DNA from: a virus
DNA: 46,632 nt
Reading direction: 5' to 3' (one strand)
Virus record (IMG/VR): IMGVR_UViG_3300046543_000361
Span: 1-46,632 of that record
The position numbers and the translations under genes were made by a program. The notes under the pieces were generated by a model. It saw only the letters and a list, made by a program, of their open reading frames with translations. It ran no database searches and had not been told where the DNA came from. This document shows positions 1 to 5,478 of this stretch, piece by piece (position 1 is the first letter of the stretch; every line of letters starts with the position of its first letter).

Positions 1-132
1 CTCAGTCGGGCACAATGCAACAATATAGAGCCTGTATTCGTCGTGATCTTCCTTCACAACGCGCCAGCACTCTTGTGGGACATCATGGCGTATTATACCA
101 TGAGGATCTTTTTGGTGTGTGTATGTTATCAT
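1..132 (-). CDS. Partial small early protein, runs off the left edge
   Basis: An ATG at 132 opens a leftward frame that stays open for 44 codons to the window edge (begins MITYTHQKDPHGIIRHDVP). It follows the zinc-ribbon gene ending at 169 in the same direction, as expected for one more gene of the early operon. If the window is a circular genome, the frame would continue into 46632 and stop after 13 more codons (57 residues in total), overlapping the GTG start of the 46373-46615 gene. No family recognised. Confidence 0.5.
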   Translation of the reverse strand, partial: MITYTHQKDPHGIIRHDVPQECWRVVKEDHDEYRLYIVALCPTE

Positions 133-168
133 AGTAAAATTAGAGTGTCGCCACACTTTGGGAGTCGG

Positions 169-324
169 TCATTTTACTGGTTTCTCTTTTGACTTTTCGA
201 TGTATGGTTTACCACAATTTAGACATTCTGGTATTCCGTAAACATCTTTTGTTCTGATCGTAATTATAGCTTTTGCTGTAAGGCACGAACATTGCTTGAC
301 CCAAGTCTTTGTTTGTGAATTCAT
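169..324 (-). CDS. Small zinc-ribbon-like early protein (51 aa)
   Basis: The protein has a CxC pair (KQCSCLTAK) and, some 20 residues later, a CxxC pair (PECLNCGKPY), the usual spacing of a small zinc ribbon; the tail is basic. The frame is open up to 375, but the start at 324 is preferred. It overlaps the stop of the upstream gene as ATGA and has GGAG 5 nt before it. Function unknown; one of several tiny Cys-pair proteins of the early region, presumably a host-takeover or nucleic-acid-binding factor (inference). Confidence 0.7.
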   Translation of the reverse strand: MNSQTKTWVKQCSCLTAKAIITIRTKDVYGIPECLNCGKPYIEKSKEKPVK

Positions 325-488
325 AGTGTCTCCAACAATTCCGCTTTCCTCACCTTGCGTGGTTTGAAATTCCACTTTGGCTCATATCGTGGTAATTCCA
401 GATCCTCTTTACCAAGGATATTATTCCCTAGTGGGCGTGGCGCGCCATTGTAGGCTGGCCTTGCCAATCCAACTTTTATGTTATCCAT
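321..488 (-). CDS. Small hypothetical early protein (55 aa)
   Basis: The frame begins MDNIKVGLARPAYNGAPRPL and ends in a basic, Lys/Arg-rich tail followed by a Leu/Glu-rich end. It overlaps the next gene by ATGA, which supports both frames. No Shine-Dalgarno is evident; the leader is A-rich (TAAATAAACCC). It sits just downstream of a strong hairpin that ends the previous transcription unit. I do not recognise the family. Confidence 0.55.
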   Translation of the reverse strand: MDNIKVGLARPAYNGAPRPLGNNILGKEDLELPRYEPKWNFKPRKVRKAELLETL

Positions 489-542
489 TTGAACTATTGG
501 GTTTATTTAACCATCAGTAACCATCGAAACTTTCCAAATTTT

Positions 543-581
543 CTGACTCCTGCCCCCCACCGAAGTGAGGAGCAGAATCAG
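543..581 (-). terminator. Strong UUCG-capped hairpin after the 590-1087 gene
   Basis: Read on the minus strand, a ~17-bp stem (a few G-U pairs, one bulged G) closes a C(UUCG)G tetraloop, one of the most stable RNA loops known. It starts 9 nt after the stop codon at 590. The sequence after it is AAAATTTGG, so there is no U-run. It may be a 3'-end stabiliser or attenuator rather than a classical intrinsic terminator. The UUCG loop forms only on the minus strand (CGAA on the other), which fits leftward transcription. Confidence 0.6.
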
Positions 582-589
582 GAAACTTC

Positions 590-1087
590 TTAAACTTCCT
601 GTAGTCGGCGCACCTTGTATGCTTTGACTGCTTTGAGGAACTCTACGTTCTCCGGATTCAGGTCGCCTTCGCCCGTGAATCCAACCACATCTGACGCCCA
701 TGTCACAATGTCCTTCGCGTCGATGTGCCGTTGCACGATCAACTTCTCATCCCGGTAAACTGGCTCTGCTCCTGCGCCGATTTCGTGAAATTCGACTTTG
801 TCAATTACCGGAGTAATCGAGTCGTTTTTTGCGATTTCGGCCTTTGCTCCTAACAGAGCGGCCAATTTATCCGCATTTGCTTGGGTGAAGTCGATGGACT
901 TGCGCTCGAACTTAGCGGGACGCTTCTCATAACCAGCCAGCGTTTTCTCCGCATTGCTCGATGGACTCCGCTGCATTATCCAAAGGAATCCAAGATTCGC
1001 AAGAACCACTGCTTGCGCGTCTGTAACTTCTGCATGGCCAAACCACTTGAAATTACCGAATGTGCTATTTGCTTCTACTTTGCTCAT
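590..1087 (-). CDS. Hypothetical early protein (165 aa)
   Basis: First leftward gene on the left side of the divergent control region, so probably among the first expressed after entry if leftward transcription is early. The N-terminus (MSKVEANSTFGNFKWFGHAE) is followed by an Ala-rich helical stretch and a mixed alpha/beta C-terminal half without cysteines, membrane segments or any motif I recognise. GGAG lies 12 nt before the ATG. The gene ends directly before a UUCG hairpin, suggesting a monocistronic unit. Confidence 0.75.
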   Translation of the reverse strand: MSKVEANSTFGNFKWFGHAEVTDAQAVVLANLGFLWIMQRSPSSNAEKTLAGYEKRPAKFERKSIDFTQANADKLAALLGAKAEIAKNDSITPVIDKVEFHEIGAGAEPVYRDEKLIVQRHIDAKDIVTWASDVVGFTGEGDLNPENVEFLKAVKAYKVRRLQEV

Positions 1088-1410
1088 TTGTTTTTTCTGC
1101 TCCAGAATTACTTAGAGGACAATGATTTCGTGGCGTATTTGCCTCGCTATCAAATCTCTAAGCAAGAGTCGGAGCATACTTGAACACCGACTATTTGCAA
1201 GCTATCTTTTCTCAGGCCGATCGCCCTTTGGTCTGTCAGTGTGCTTTTATCTCAGCGGTCACACTCTAACTTCTGCCGCTCCCTCATCTGGCGCAGGCCT
1301 CGCCTAACTCCTCACGGCCTGATTCTATTCCATCCCTCTCATATATGGCGCAGGAACTATGGCTGGGAAAATTCTGGCTCGGGGTTACCTTTGCCATTAG
1401 CTTAGGTCCT

Positions 1411-1439
1411 ATTATCTAATAGTGCCACATAGCACCCAA
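1411..1439 (-). promoter_or_regulatory. Candidate leftward sigma70 promoter
   Basis: On the minus strand TTGGGT (1439-1434), a 17-nt spacer and GATAAT (1416-1411) make a fair -10 with a weak -35. It would drive the 590-1087 gene through a ~315-nt leader, which is long. It overlaps a GTGC/GCAC small dyad. Low confidence; it is only the best leftward match in this stretch. Confidence 0.3.
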
Positions 1440-1517
1440 CCCACTTTTACATCCCTGTTAGTTTAGGCTCATTATGAATCTACTCTTTTTCAATTTTCCC
1501 TGGTTGTAACATAGGCA

Positions 1518-1533
1518 AATATCCTAGGATATT
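1518..1533. promoter_or_regulatory. Perfect 16-bp palindrome, operator-like
   Basis: AATATCCTAGGATATT is a perfect inverted repeat without a spacer. It ends 3 nt before the -35 box of the late promoter, so its centre lies near -45 from the expected start. That position fits a dimeric activator, or a repressor that blocks polymerase. I did not see the full site anywhere else in the window. Confidence 0.55.
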
Positions 1534-1535
1534 AC

Positions 1536-1564
1536 TTTACAATCCCATCGTCCCGTGCTATATT
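1536..1564 (+). promoter_or_regulatory. Late-block sigma70-type promoter
   Basis: TTTACA (1536-1541), exactly 17 nt, then TATATT (1559-1564): five of six matches to each consensus box. Transcription would start near 1571, about 26 nt before the ATG of the 43-codon frame and 126 nt before the small terminase start. No other equally good rightward promoter is seen before the packaging and lysis genes. Confidence 0.65.
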
Positions 1565-1596
1565 CCACGTGGATTTGGAGTATTTTCTCTTTTACT

Positions 1597-1728
1597 ATGG
1601 CAAAGCGATTGGTTAGAAAAGTAACTAAACAATTACCAGCGAAAGCCTTTAGCGTTACCGCAAGGAAGTCCTTGTACACTCAGCTCCCCGCCTCAAGTGC
1701 CCTGCGACCTAACACCGACGCTCACTGA
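1597..1728 (+). CDS. Possible small basic leader protein (43 aa)
   Basis: First ATG after the late promoter; begins MAKRLVRKVTKQLPAKAFSV and is strongly basic. It overlaps the putative small terminase start by 32 nt in another frame. A weak GGAG lies 16 nt upstream. It could be a real DNA- or RNA-binding peptide, a translated leader, or an unexpressed frame; composition (10 Lys/Arg in 43) slightly favours a real gene. Confidence 0.35.
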   Translation: MAKRLVRKVTKQLPAKAFSVTARKSLYTQLPASSALRPNTDAH

Positions 1729-2269
1729 GCTACGTGATCAAGTGAACGGTCAGTCGACCGCTCCAGCCTCCGAACTTTCTCCAGAAGCCCAGACGAATGT
1801 CGGGACACTTCATGGTAGCAGACCACCGGTATGGGAGGTTCAGTCTGAGCAACCGTGGCATAGGATTGCTGCTTACCTCTTTGCTACTGGTTGCACGTCT
1901 TGTAGACAGGTCGCTGAAATCATCGGGGACATTACGGAGAAGACCGTTCAGAATTTACTCCGGAACAAATGGTTTCAAGAACGTGTCACCAAGCTACTTG
2001 CTGAGAATGGTGGTAAGGACATAATGGCGTTACTGCGCGCCGAACAGTTCAACTCACTGATTGTTCTGGTCGAAATCCGTGATGACACTAAGATGCCACC
2101 CGCAGTTCGCTCGGGTATCTGCAAGGACATTTTGGATCGCACATTGGGCAAGCCAATTCAACGAATTGAAACTTCCGACGTTGCAACCTCGAGTGATCCC
2201 GTGGGTGAAGCTAAACGACTCAATGAGGAGTTAGAAAGAGAACGTAAAAATGGCATTGCCGTACCATAA
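1697..2269 (+). CDS. Terminase small subunit (TerS)
   Basis: 190 residues if the GTG at 1697 is used (another in-frame GTG is at 1742; there is no ATG until codon 109). A helix-turn-helix-like region (around residues 60-90, SCRQVAEIIGDITEKTVQNL) is followed by helices and the segment ICKDILDRTLGKP, a pattern common in phage small terminases that bind pac DNA and form the oligomer handing DNA to TerL. A charged C-terminus would contact TerL. It is first in the late block, but separated from TerL by the lysis genes, which is unusual. Assignment rests on the HTH and context, not on a diagnostic residue. Confidence 0.6.
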   Translation: MPCDLTPTLTELRDQVNGQSTAPASELSPEAQTNVGTLHGSRPPVWEVQSEQPWHRIAAYLFATGCTSCRQVAEIIGDITEKTVQNLLRNKWFQERVTKLLAENGGKDIMALLRAEQFNSLIVLVEIRDDTKMPPAVRSGICKDILDRTLGKPIQRIETSDVATSSDPVGEAKRLNEELERERKNGIAVP

Positions 2270-2426
2270 GCTTTTGAAGAACGACCCACATCCTGGGTTT
2301 GCAGCGTTAGTAAAGTCGGGAGTGCCCGCTGGTGCTCTCGCAGAGACGAGCCGCAATGCTAGTCCTGCAGCAAAGAAACAAAACCCTAACTTGAAAAAAG
2401 TCAAAGGAAAACCAACAAACAAATAA
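2250..2426 (+). CDS. Small basic hypothetical protein (58 aa)
   Basis: Begins MALPYHKLLKNDPHPGFAAL and ends in a Lys/Asn-rich basic tail. It overlaps the end of TerS by 20 nt in another frame and stops one base before the next ATG, the tight spacing typical of this block. No SD is obvious beyond AGAAAGAGAACG. Family not recognised. Confidence 0.6.
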   Translation: MALPYHKLLKNDPHPGFAALVKSGVPAGALAETSRNASPAAKKQNPNLKKVKGKPTNK

Positions 2427-2427
2427 A

Positions 2428-2847
2428 ATGCACTCATATAGATCAGATCGTTCAGACGAAGTTTACGCATCAACACCGGGGCCAGCCATTGTGGCGGGTG
2501 ATCGGCAAGGTAGTCCACCTGCAGATGGAACAGCGGATACTGGTCGTGTTAAACAGTATCTGCTCGACGGAGCGATTGACGTCAGGTCGCACACAGCAAT
2601 TCTGACGAAGGGATCAGCTGGAGCGTATACGCTGGCAGCTCCTACGGCAGATGGTATTGTAATCACAATCACCGCAGGAACCGCGTTTGCGCACGTAGTG
2701 ACAATGACCGGACTCTTACAGGATGGTGTCACTGGTGGTGCTAAGAACACGTGGACATCGGCGGCATTCGTGGGCTCAAGTGCCACGTTTGTAGCCTACT
2801 CGGGTAAGTGGAATTTGGTCTCCAAGAACCTTGGATTAACTGCCTAG
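2428..2847 (+). CDS. Small structural-type protein (139 aa)
   Basis: The C-terminal ~95 residues are beta-rich and Ala/Thr/Gly-rich. The pattern around HTAILTKGSAGAYTLAAP and VVTMTGLLQDGVTGGAKNTW is of a type I remember from short phage proteins encoded near head genes, usually unnamed and possibly decoration or fibre proteins. The N-terminal 45 residues are polar and probably disordered. AACAAATAAAATG precedes the gene without an SD. Function is inference. Confidence 0.6.
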   Translation: MHSYRSDRSDEVYASTPGPAIVAGDRQGSPPADGTADTGRVKQYLLDGAIDVRSHTAILTKGSAGAYTLAAPTADGIVITITAGTAFAHVVTMTGLLQDGVTGGAKNTWTSAAFVGSSATFVAYSGKWNLVSKNLGLTA

Positions 2848-2865
2848 TCCCGGCTCAATTTGAAT

Positions 2866-2896
2866 CAAGACCATGGAGCTATTCTCTGTGGTCTTG
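2866..2896 (+). promoter_or_regulatory. 8-bp hairpin before the spanin gene
   Basis: CAAGACCA (2866-2873) and TGGTCTTG (2889-2896) are perfect inverted repeats around a 15-nt loop, 18 nt before the ATG at 2915. No T-run follows, so it is not a classical terminator. It could limit translation of the lysis genes or mark an RNA-processing site. Confidence 0.4.
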
Positions 2897-2914
2897 TTCA
2901 CCATCTATGTCTAA

Positions 2915-3292
2915 ATGTCCGAAGTTGAACATGAGATTAAGATTAACGGTCACCGATTTAAGTTTGGTTTGCGAGACGTTGTCCAGACTGTTGTTACGAT
3001 TCTAGCTGCTGTTGGTCTTTACTTTAGTCTGAGTATAAAAACAAGTCAAAACTCACAAGACATTGAATCAAGTAAAAAAGATCGTGATAAAATATGGGCT
3101 ACAATTCAGTTAATGCAAGAACATGGAACAACACACTCACATGAAACTGATGAAAAGCAACAACAGACAATTGACTCATTGGTCGATAATTACCGAAGCC
3201 TAAACCACGAAATGCGCGACCTCTCCCCTAAGGTAGACAAGATTGACACAAACGTTTTATGGCTCATGGCCAAACAGCTCGAGCATCGTTAA
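2915..3292 (+). CDS. Inner-membrane spanin-like protein (Rz-like)
   Basis: 125 residues. A short cytoplasmic N-terminus is followed by one membrane helix (about 22-41, VVTILAAVGLYFSLS) and then a ~80-residue charged helical, coiled-coil-like periplasmic part. This is the architecture of i-spanins, which link the inner membrane to an outer-membrane lipoprotein and fuse the membranes at lysis. The next gene, a proline-rich lipoprotein, starts inside its 3' end in another frame, as in many Rz/Rz1 pairs. A generic membrane-anchored coiled coil is the alternative. Confidence 0.6.
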   Translation: MSEVEHEIKINGHRFKFGLRDVVQTVVTILAAVGLYFSLSIKTSQNSQDIESSKKDRDKIWATIQLMQEHGTTHSHETDEKQQQTIDSLVDNYRSLNHEMRDLSPKVDKIDTNVLWLMAKQLEHR

Positions 3293-3525
3293 CCGCCTTC
3301 GCCGTATTTTTTGTTGGCTGCACCGTTACAATCACGCCTATACCTCAGAAACAGTTACATCAGAAACCTTCACACCATGCACGTCACCAGCTTTTTCATC
3401 GGTCGTCACCTACTCCAACTCCCCACCTTACACCGATCCCTGGCCCACCAAATCCTAGTGTAAGTCCATTGCCACCTGACCCACGGATTATTGATATCAT
3501 TCGACAGCTTGAAGAACACCGATGA
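3259..3525 (+). CDS. Outer-membrane spanin-like lipoprotein (Rz1-like)
   Basis: 88 residues. The start MAHGQTARAS leads into a hydrophobic segment ending in a lipobox-like FFVGC (Cys at 21), so lipoprotein processing is expected. The mature part is very rich in Pro, Thr, Ser and His, as in Rz1 o-spanins. It overlaps the i-spanin candidate by 34 nt out of frame and overlaps the next gene by ATGA. Together they would complete lysis of a Gram-negative host by disrupting the outer membrane. Confidence 0.6.
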   Translation: MAHGQTARASLTAFAVFFVGCTVTITPIPQKQLHQKPSHHARHQLFHRSSPTPTPHLTPIPGPPNPSVSPLPPDPRIIDIIRQLEEHR

Positions 3526-3674
3526 CACAACATTCAAATGAGGTATTACGCGTTCTAGCTAATGTTATTGGTATGATCATAGGTGGAATAATTCTGGCGT
3601 TGTGGGTTGCTGATTGTAAGGAACGTCGAGAGACTCACGATACAGTTATTGAACTTAAGCAGAAATTGAGGTAA
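3522..3674 (+). CDS. Small single-span membrane protein, holin-like (50 aa)
   Basis: Begins MTQHSNEVLRVLANVIGMII. One hydrophobic helix (about residues 9-31) is followed by a short, highly charged C-terminus. Size and position between the spanins and the endolysin suit a class III holin or antiholin. ATGA overlap with the spanin and TAATG with the next gene indicate translational coupling. Confidence 0.55.
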   Translation: MTQHSNEVLRVLANVIGMIIGGIILALWVADCKERRETHDTVIELKQKLR

Positions 3675-3967
3675 TGGATCAACCTGACACAAACAAAAGC
3701 ACCATCAATGTTGTTACAATTACAGTAGCACTATTAGCTGCATTATGTGTTGCGACTATTTGTTGGATGTCAGATAACAATGTTAAAATCCCACCAGAAC
3801 TCAATACCCTTACAGGAACATTGTGCGGTTACCTAACTGGTGTTCTTTCAAAGACTGCACCAACACAAACAACACAAACTACTCCAGTTCCCGTTACGTC
3901 CCAAGTCCACGTAACAAACAAACCGGGTGATCCGGTTCCAACAACAGAGGAAACAAATAAAATATGA
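3674..3967 (+). CDS. Small membrane protein in lysis cassette (97 aa)
   Basis: One N-terminal hydrophobic helix (about residues 12-31, VVTITVALLAALCVATICW), a second weakly hydrophobic stretch around 45-60, then a Thr/Pro/Gln-rich polar tail. This resembles a holin-like or phage membrane protein of unknown family. It is coupled by ATGA to the next membrane gene. Confidence 0.55.
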   Translation: MDQPDTNKSTINVVTITVALLAALCVATICWMSDNNVKIPPELNTLTGTLCGYLTGVLSKTAPTQTTQTTPVPVTSQVHVTNKPGDPVPTTEETNKI

Positions 3968-4116
3968 TGATACTACAAGCAATCGCAATCGTGGTGGGCG
4001 TTCTTATGTATGCCTTATCAGCAAACCCAAAACTACAAGAGTGCGGTCGAATCATGTTTGCAGCTGGAATATTCTCGTTCCTTTTGACAGCACATACTCT
4101 ACCATATGTTCACTAA
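3964..4116 (+). CDS. Two-span hydrophobic peptide, holin candidate (50 aa)
   Basis: Begins MMILQAIAIVVGVLMYALSA. Two hydrophobic helices flank a short loop, NPKLQECGR. Small two-span proteins with a similar NPK..E.GR loop are, as I recall, frequent in phages of Proteobacteria but have no assigned function. Position next to other lysis genes makes holin activity plausible. It overlaps the lipoprotein gene by 11 nt. Confidence 0.55.
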   Translation: MMILQAIAIVVGVLMYALSANPKLQECGRIMFAAGIFSFLLTAHTLPYVH

Positions 4117-4471
4117 TATAAAGAAGCTAACACTTTTCGTAATCTTCTTCGGTGGGTGTGCACAGCTACAAACACCAACTGGTCAAGCCGTGCTAAGTAC
4201 AAGTCAGGTTATCGCTAAGACCGCAGTTGAGGCAGCAGCTACAACCTACGGTGGACCTCTTGCGGGTCAGTTAGCAGGTGCTGGTCTTGACGCCCTTGCT
4301 ACTGTGGTTCAAGGTTACATTAACAAACCGGTGCCAACCCCAATCGTGAAGGCATCCCCTGGAGTTGCTGGCGTTGGCTCCGCGGTTGCGAAGCTTCTGT
4401 CCAACACGAAACCGGTTACCCAGACAGATGTCAACATTCTGTACCAAGCAGCTAAAGATGCGTTGAAATGA
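4106..4471 (+). CDS. Predicted lipoprotein (121 aa)
   Basis: The N-terminus MFTNIKKLTLFVIFFGGCAQ is a basic start plus hydrophobic core ending in FGGC, a lipobox with the lipidated Cys at 18. The mature part is Ala/Val/Thr-rich and probably helical. In a lysis cassette it could be a second outer-membrane partner or a superinfection-exclusion lipoprotein; the sequence does not decide. ATGA overlap with the next gene. Confidence 0.6.
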   Translation: MFTNIKKLTLFVIFFGGCAQLQTPTGQAVLSTSQVIAKTAVEAAATTYGGPLAGQLAGAGLDALATVVQGYINKPVPTPIVKASPGVAGVGSAVAKLLSNTKPVTQTDVNILYQAAKDALK

Positions 4472-4680
4472 ATACTCTTTTACAATGGATACTTGATGGT
4501 ATACGCATCATAATGCGTCAGCTCCGTCACATTGAACACAAACAGGATATTCTACTTCAACACCTTGGTGCGCAGCTTCCTCCAGAGTTGGTGCAAGCTG
4601 GTGTAGACCTTGCTACTAAGGCAAAAACTTTACAGGCGGCGTTAGATGCGCAGGCCTCACAACCAATAACCAAGGAGTAA
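4468..4680 (+). CDS. Small amphipathic helical protein (70 aa)
   Basis: Begins MNTLLQWILDGIRIIMRQLR, an amphipathic helix, followed by Leu/Ala/Gln-rich helical sequence. No signal peptide or cysteines. Coupled to the lipoprotein gene by ATGA. Family not recognised. Confidence 0.55.
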   Translation: MNTLLQWILDGIRIIMRQLRHIEHKQDILLQHLGAQLPPELVQAGVDLATKAKTLQAALDAQASQPITKE

Positions 4681-4681
4681 A

Positions 4682-4921
4682 ATGGCAACAGGACAAGAAC
4701 AACTTGCAGTTTTGACAACGGAAGTTCAAGCTACTGAGGGAGTGATTGATAGTGCAACCACGTTTATCAATGGCGTTGCACAGAAGATTGCTGACGCCGT
4801 TGCTGCGGCTATGGCTGACGGTTTGACCGCCGCACAGTTACAACCGTTCAGTGACCTCGGTGCTGAGATGAAGTCGAAGGCTGATGCACTAGCCGCTGCG
4901 ATTGCAGCGAACGGTGGATAA
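4682..4921 (+). CDS. Small Ala-rich helical protein (79 aa)
   Basis: An SD (AAGGAG) lies 5 nt before the ATG and overlaps the end of the preceding gene. The protein is almost entirely helical (Ala, Gln, Glu, Asp), with two predicted helices around GLTAAQ. Short helical proteins of this look (TEVQATEGVIDSATTFINGV) are recurrent beside phage virion genes, in my memory without function. Confidence 0.6.
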   Translation: MATGQEQLAVLTTEVQATEGVIDSATTFINGVAQKIADAVAAAMADGLTAAQLQPFSDLGAEMKSKADALAAAIAANGG

Positions 4922-4933
4922 AAATTAACACCC

Positions 4934-4960
4934 GCTGGTAGACCGGTCTAAAGTCTACCA
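4934..4960 (+). promoter_or_regulatory. Hairpin immediately before the endolysin start
   Basis: TGGTAGAC (4936-4943) pairs perfectly with GTCTACCA (4953-4960) around a 9-nt loop; TTTACTTT and the ATG follow 8 nt later. There is no SD between hairpin and start, so the hairpin may act as a translation-control element or weak terminator. A related hairpin with the same GCTGGTAG and CTACCATTT ends precedes the start at 38896 on the other strand. Confidence 0.55.
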
Positions 4961-4968
4961 TTTACTTT

Positions 4969-5478
4969 ATGAAGTTAATGTTCACATTTCAATCACGAGA
5001 GAATGCTCAGTATACTTACTGGGCCAACGTGATCCGTGATGATGACCTTAACATCGCAAATCGACCGTCCTTCTTTTGGTTCGGTGATGCTGACAATGAT
5101 GTGGATGGTTCTCCATATTGGTCAAAAGATCCAGCAGGACAACCTGGAACAAGGTGGACGCTCCATGGTGCCCCAATCAACGGTGACATTTTCCCATTCA
5201 TCGTAGTGCCACCTCAAATCATAAAGGTTACTGATGAAATCGTTGGTTGTTGTCAGGGTGAAGTCACGTATCAAGGGATCGTTGTTCCATGTGTGGTTGG
5301 TGATAGTGGACCTTTTAGTAAGATTGGTGAACTAAGTCCAGCGGCCTTACGTGGACTTGGCCTCCCTGCACCACAGAATGGCAACGGTGGTTTGGACAGA
5401 CAAGAAATTTTGTATCGAATCTGGCCGGGTGTTCCAGCCAATGTAAACGGAATTCAATTCGAGTTACAACATAGTTAA
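4969..5478 (+). CDS. Endolysin candidate, GH75 chitosanase-like
   Basis: 169 residues. The segment VVGDSGPFSKIGELSPAA has the Asp112-x8-Glu121 arrangement of glycoside hydrolase family 75, whose catalytic pair is an Asp and a Glu nine residues apart in a G-D-x-G-P-x3-IGE context. Upstream beta-strand segments (GTRWTLHGAPINGDIFPFIV and the GCCQGEV region) match the general layout of that family. In a phage lysis cassette the natural substrate would be the glycan strands of peptidoglycan rather than chitosan (inference). There is no signal peptide, so release through a holin is expected. It ends directly at the terminase start. Confidence 0.6.
   Translation: MKLMFTFQSRENAQYTYWANVIRDDDLNIANRPSFFWFGDADNDVDGSPYWSKDPAGQPGTRWTLHGAPINGDIFPFIVVPPQIIKVTDEIVGCCQGEVTYQGIVVPCVVGDSGPFSKIGELSPAALRGLGLPAPQNGNGGLDRQEILYRIWPGVPANVNGIQFELQHS

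Larger units (their letters stand above)
1088..1696. other. Divergent intergenic control region
   Basis: About 600 bp between the leftward 590-1087 gene and the rightward late block. It holds the late promoter (1536-1564), an adjoining palindrome (1518-1533), a weaker leftward promoter candidate (1411-1439), a 43-codon frame (1597-1728) and small hairpins such as AGTCGG/CCGACT (1167-1172 with 1187-1192). The central 1200-1400 is C/T-rich on the plus strand with no convincing gene. Rightward frames here, such as 881-1183 and 1122-1307, look like chance. Confidence 0.6.

Noticed and set aside
324-375. Extended N-terminus (68 aa) of the zinc-ribbon gene at 169
   Set aside because: It would overlap the upstream 321-488 gene by 55 nt; the ATG at 324 has an SD and an ATGA overlap.
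1088-1596. tRNA or CRISPR in the largest gap
   Set aside because: No cloverleaf with a T-loop GTTCRA box and no regular direct repeats; none found elsewhere either.
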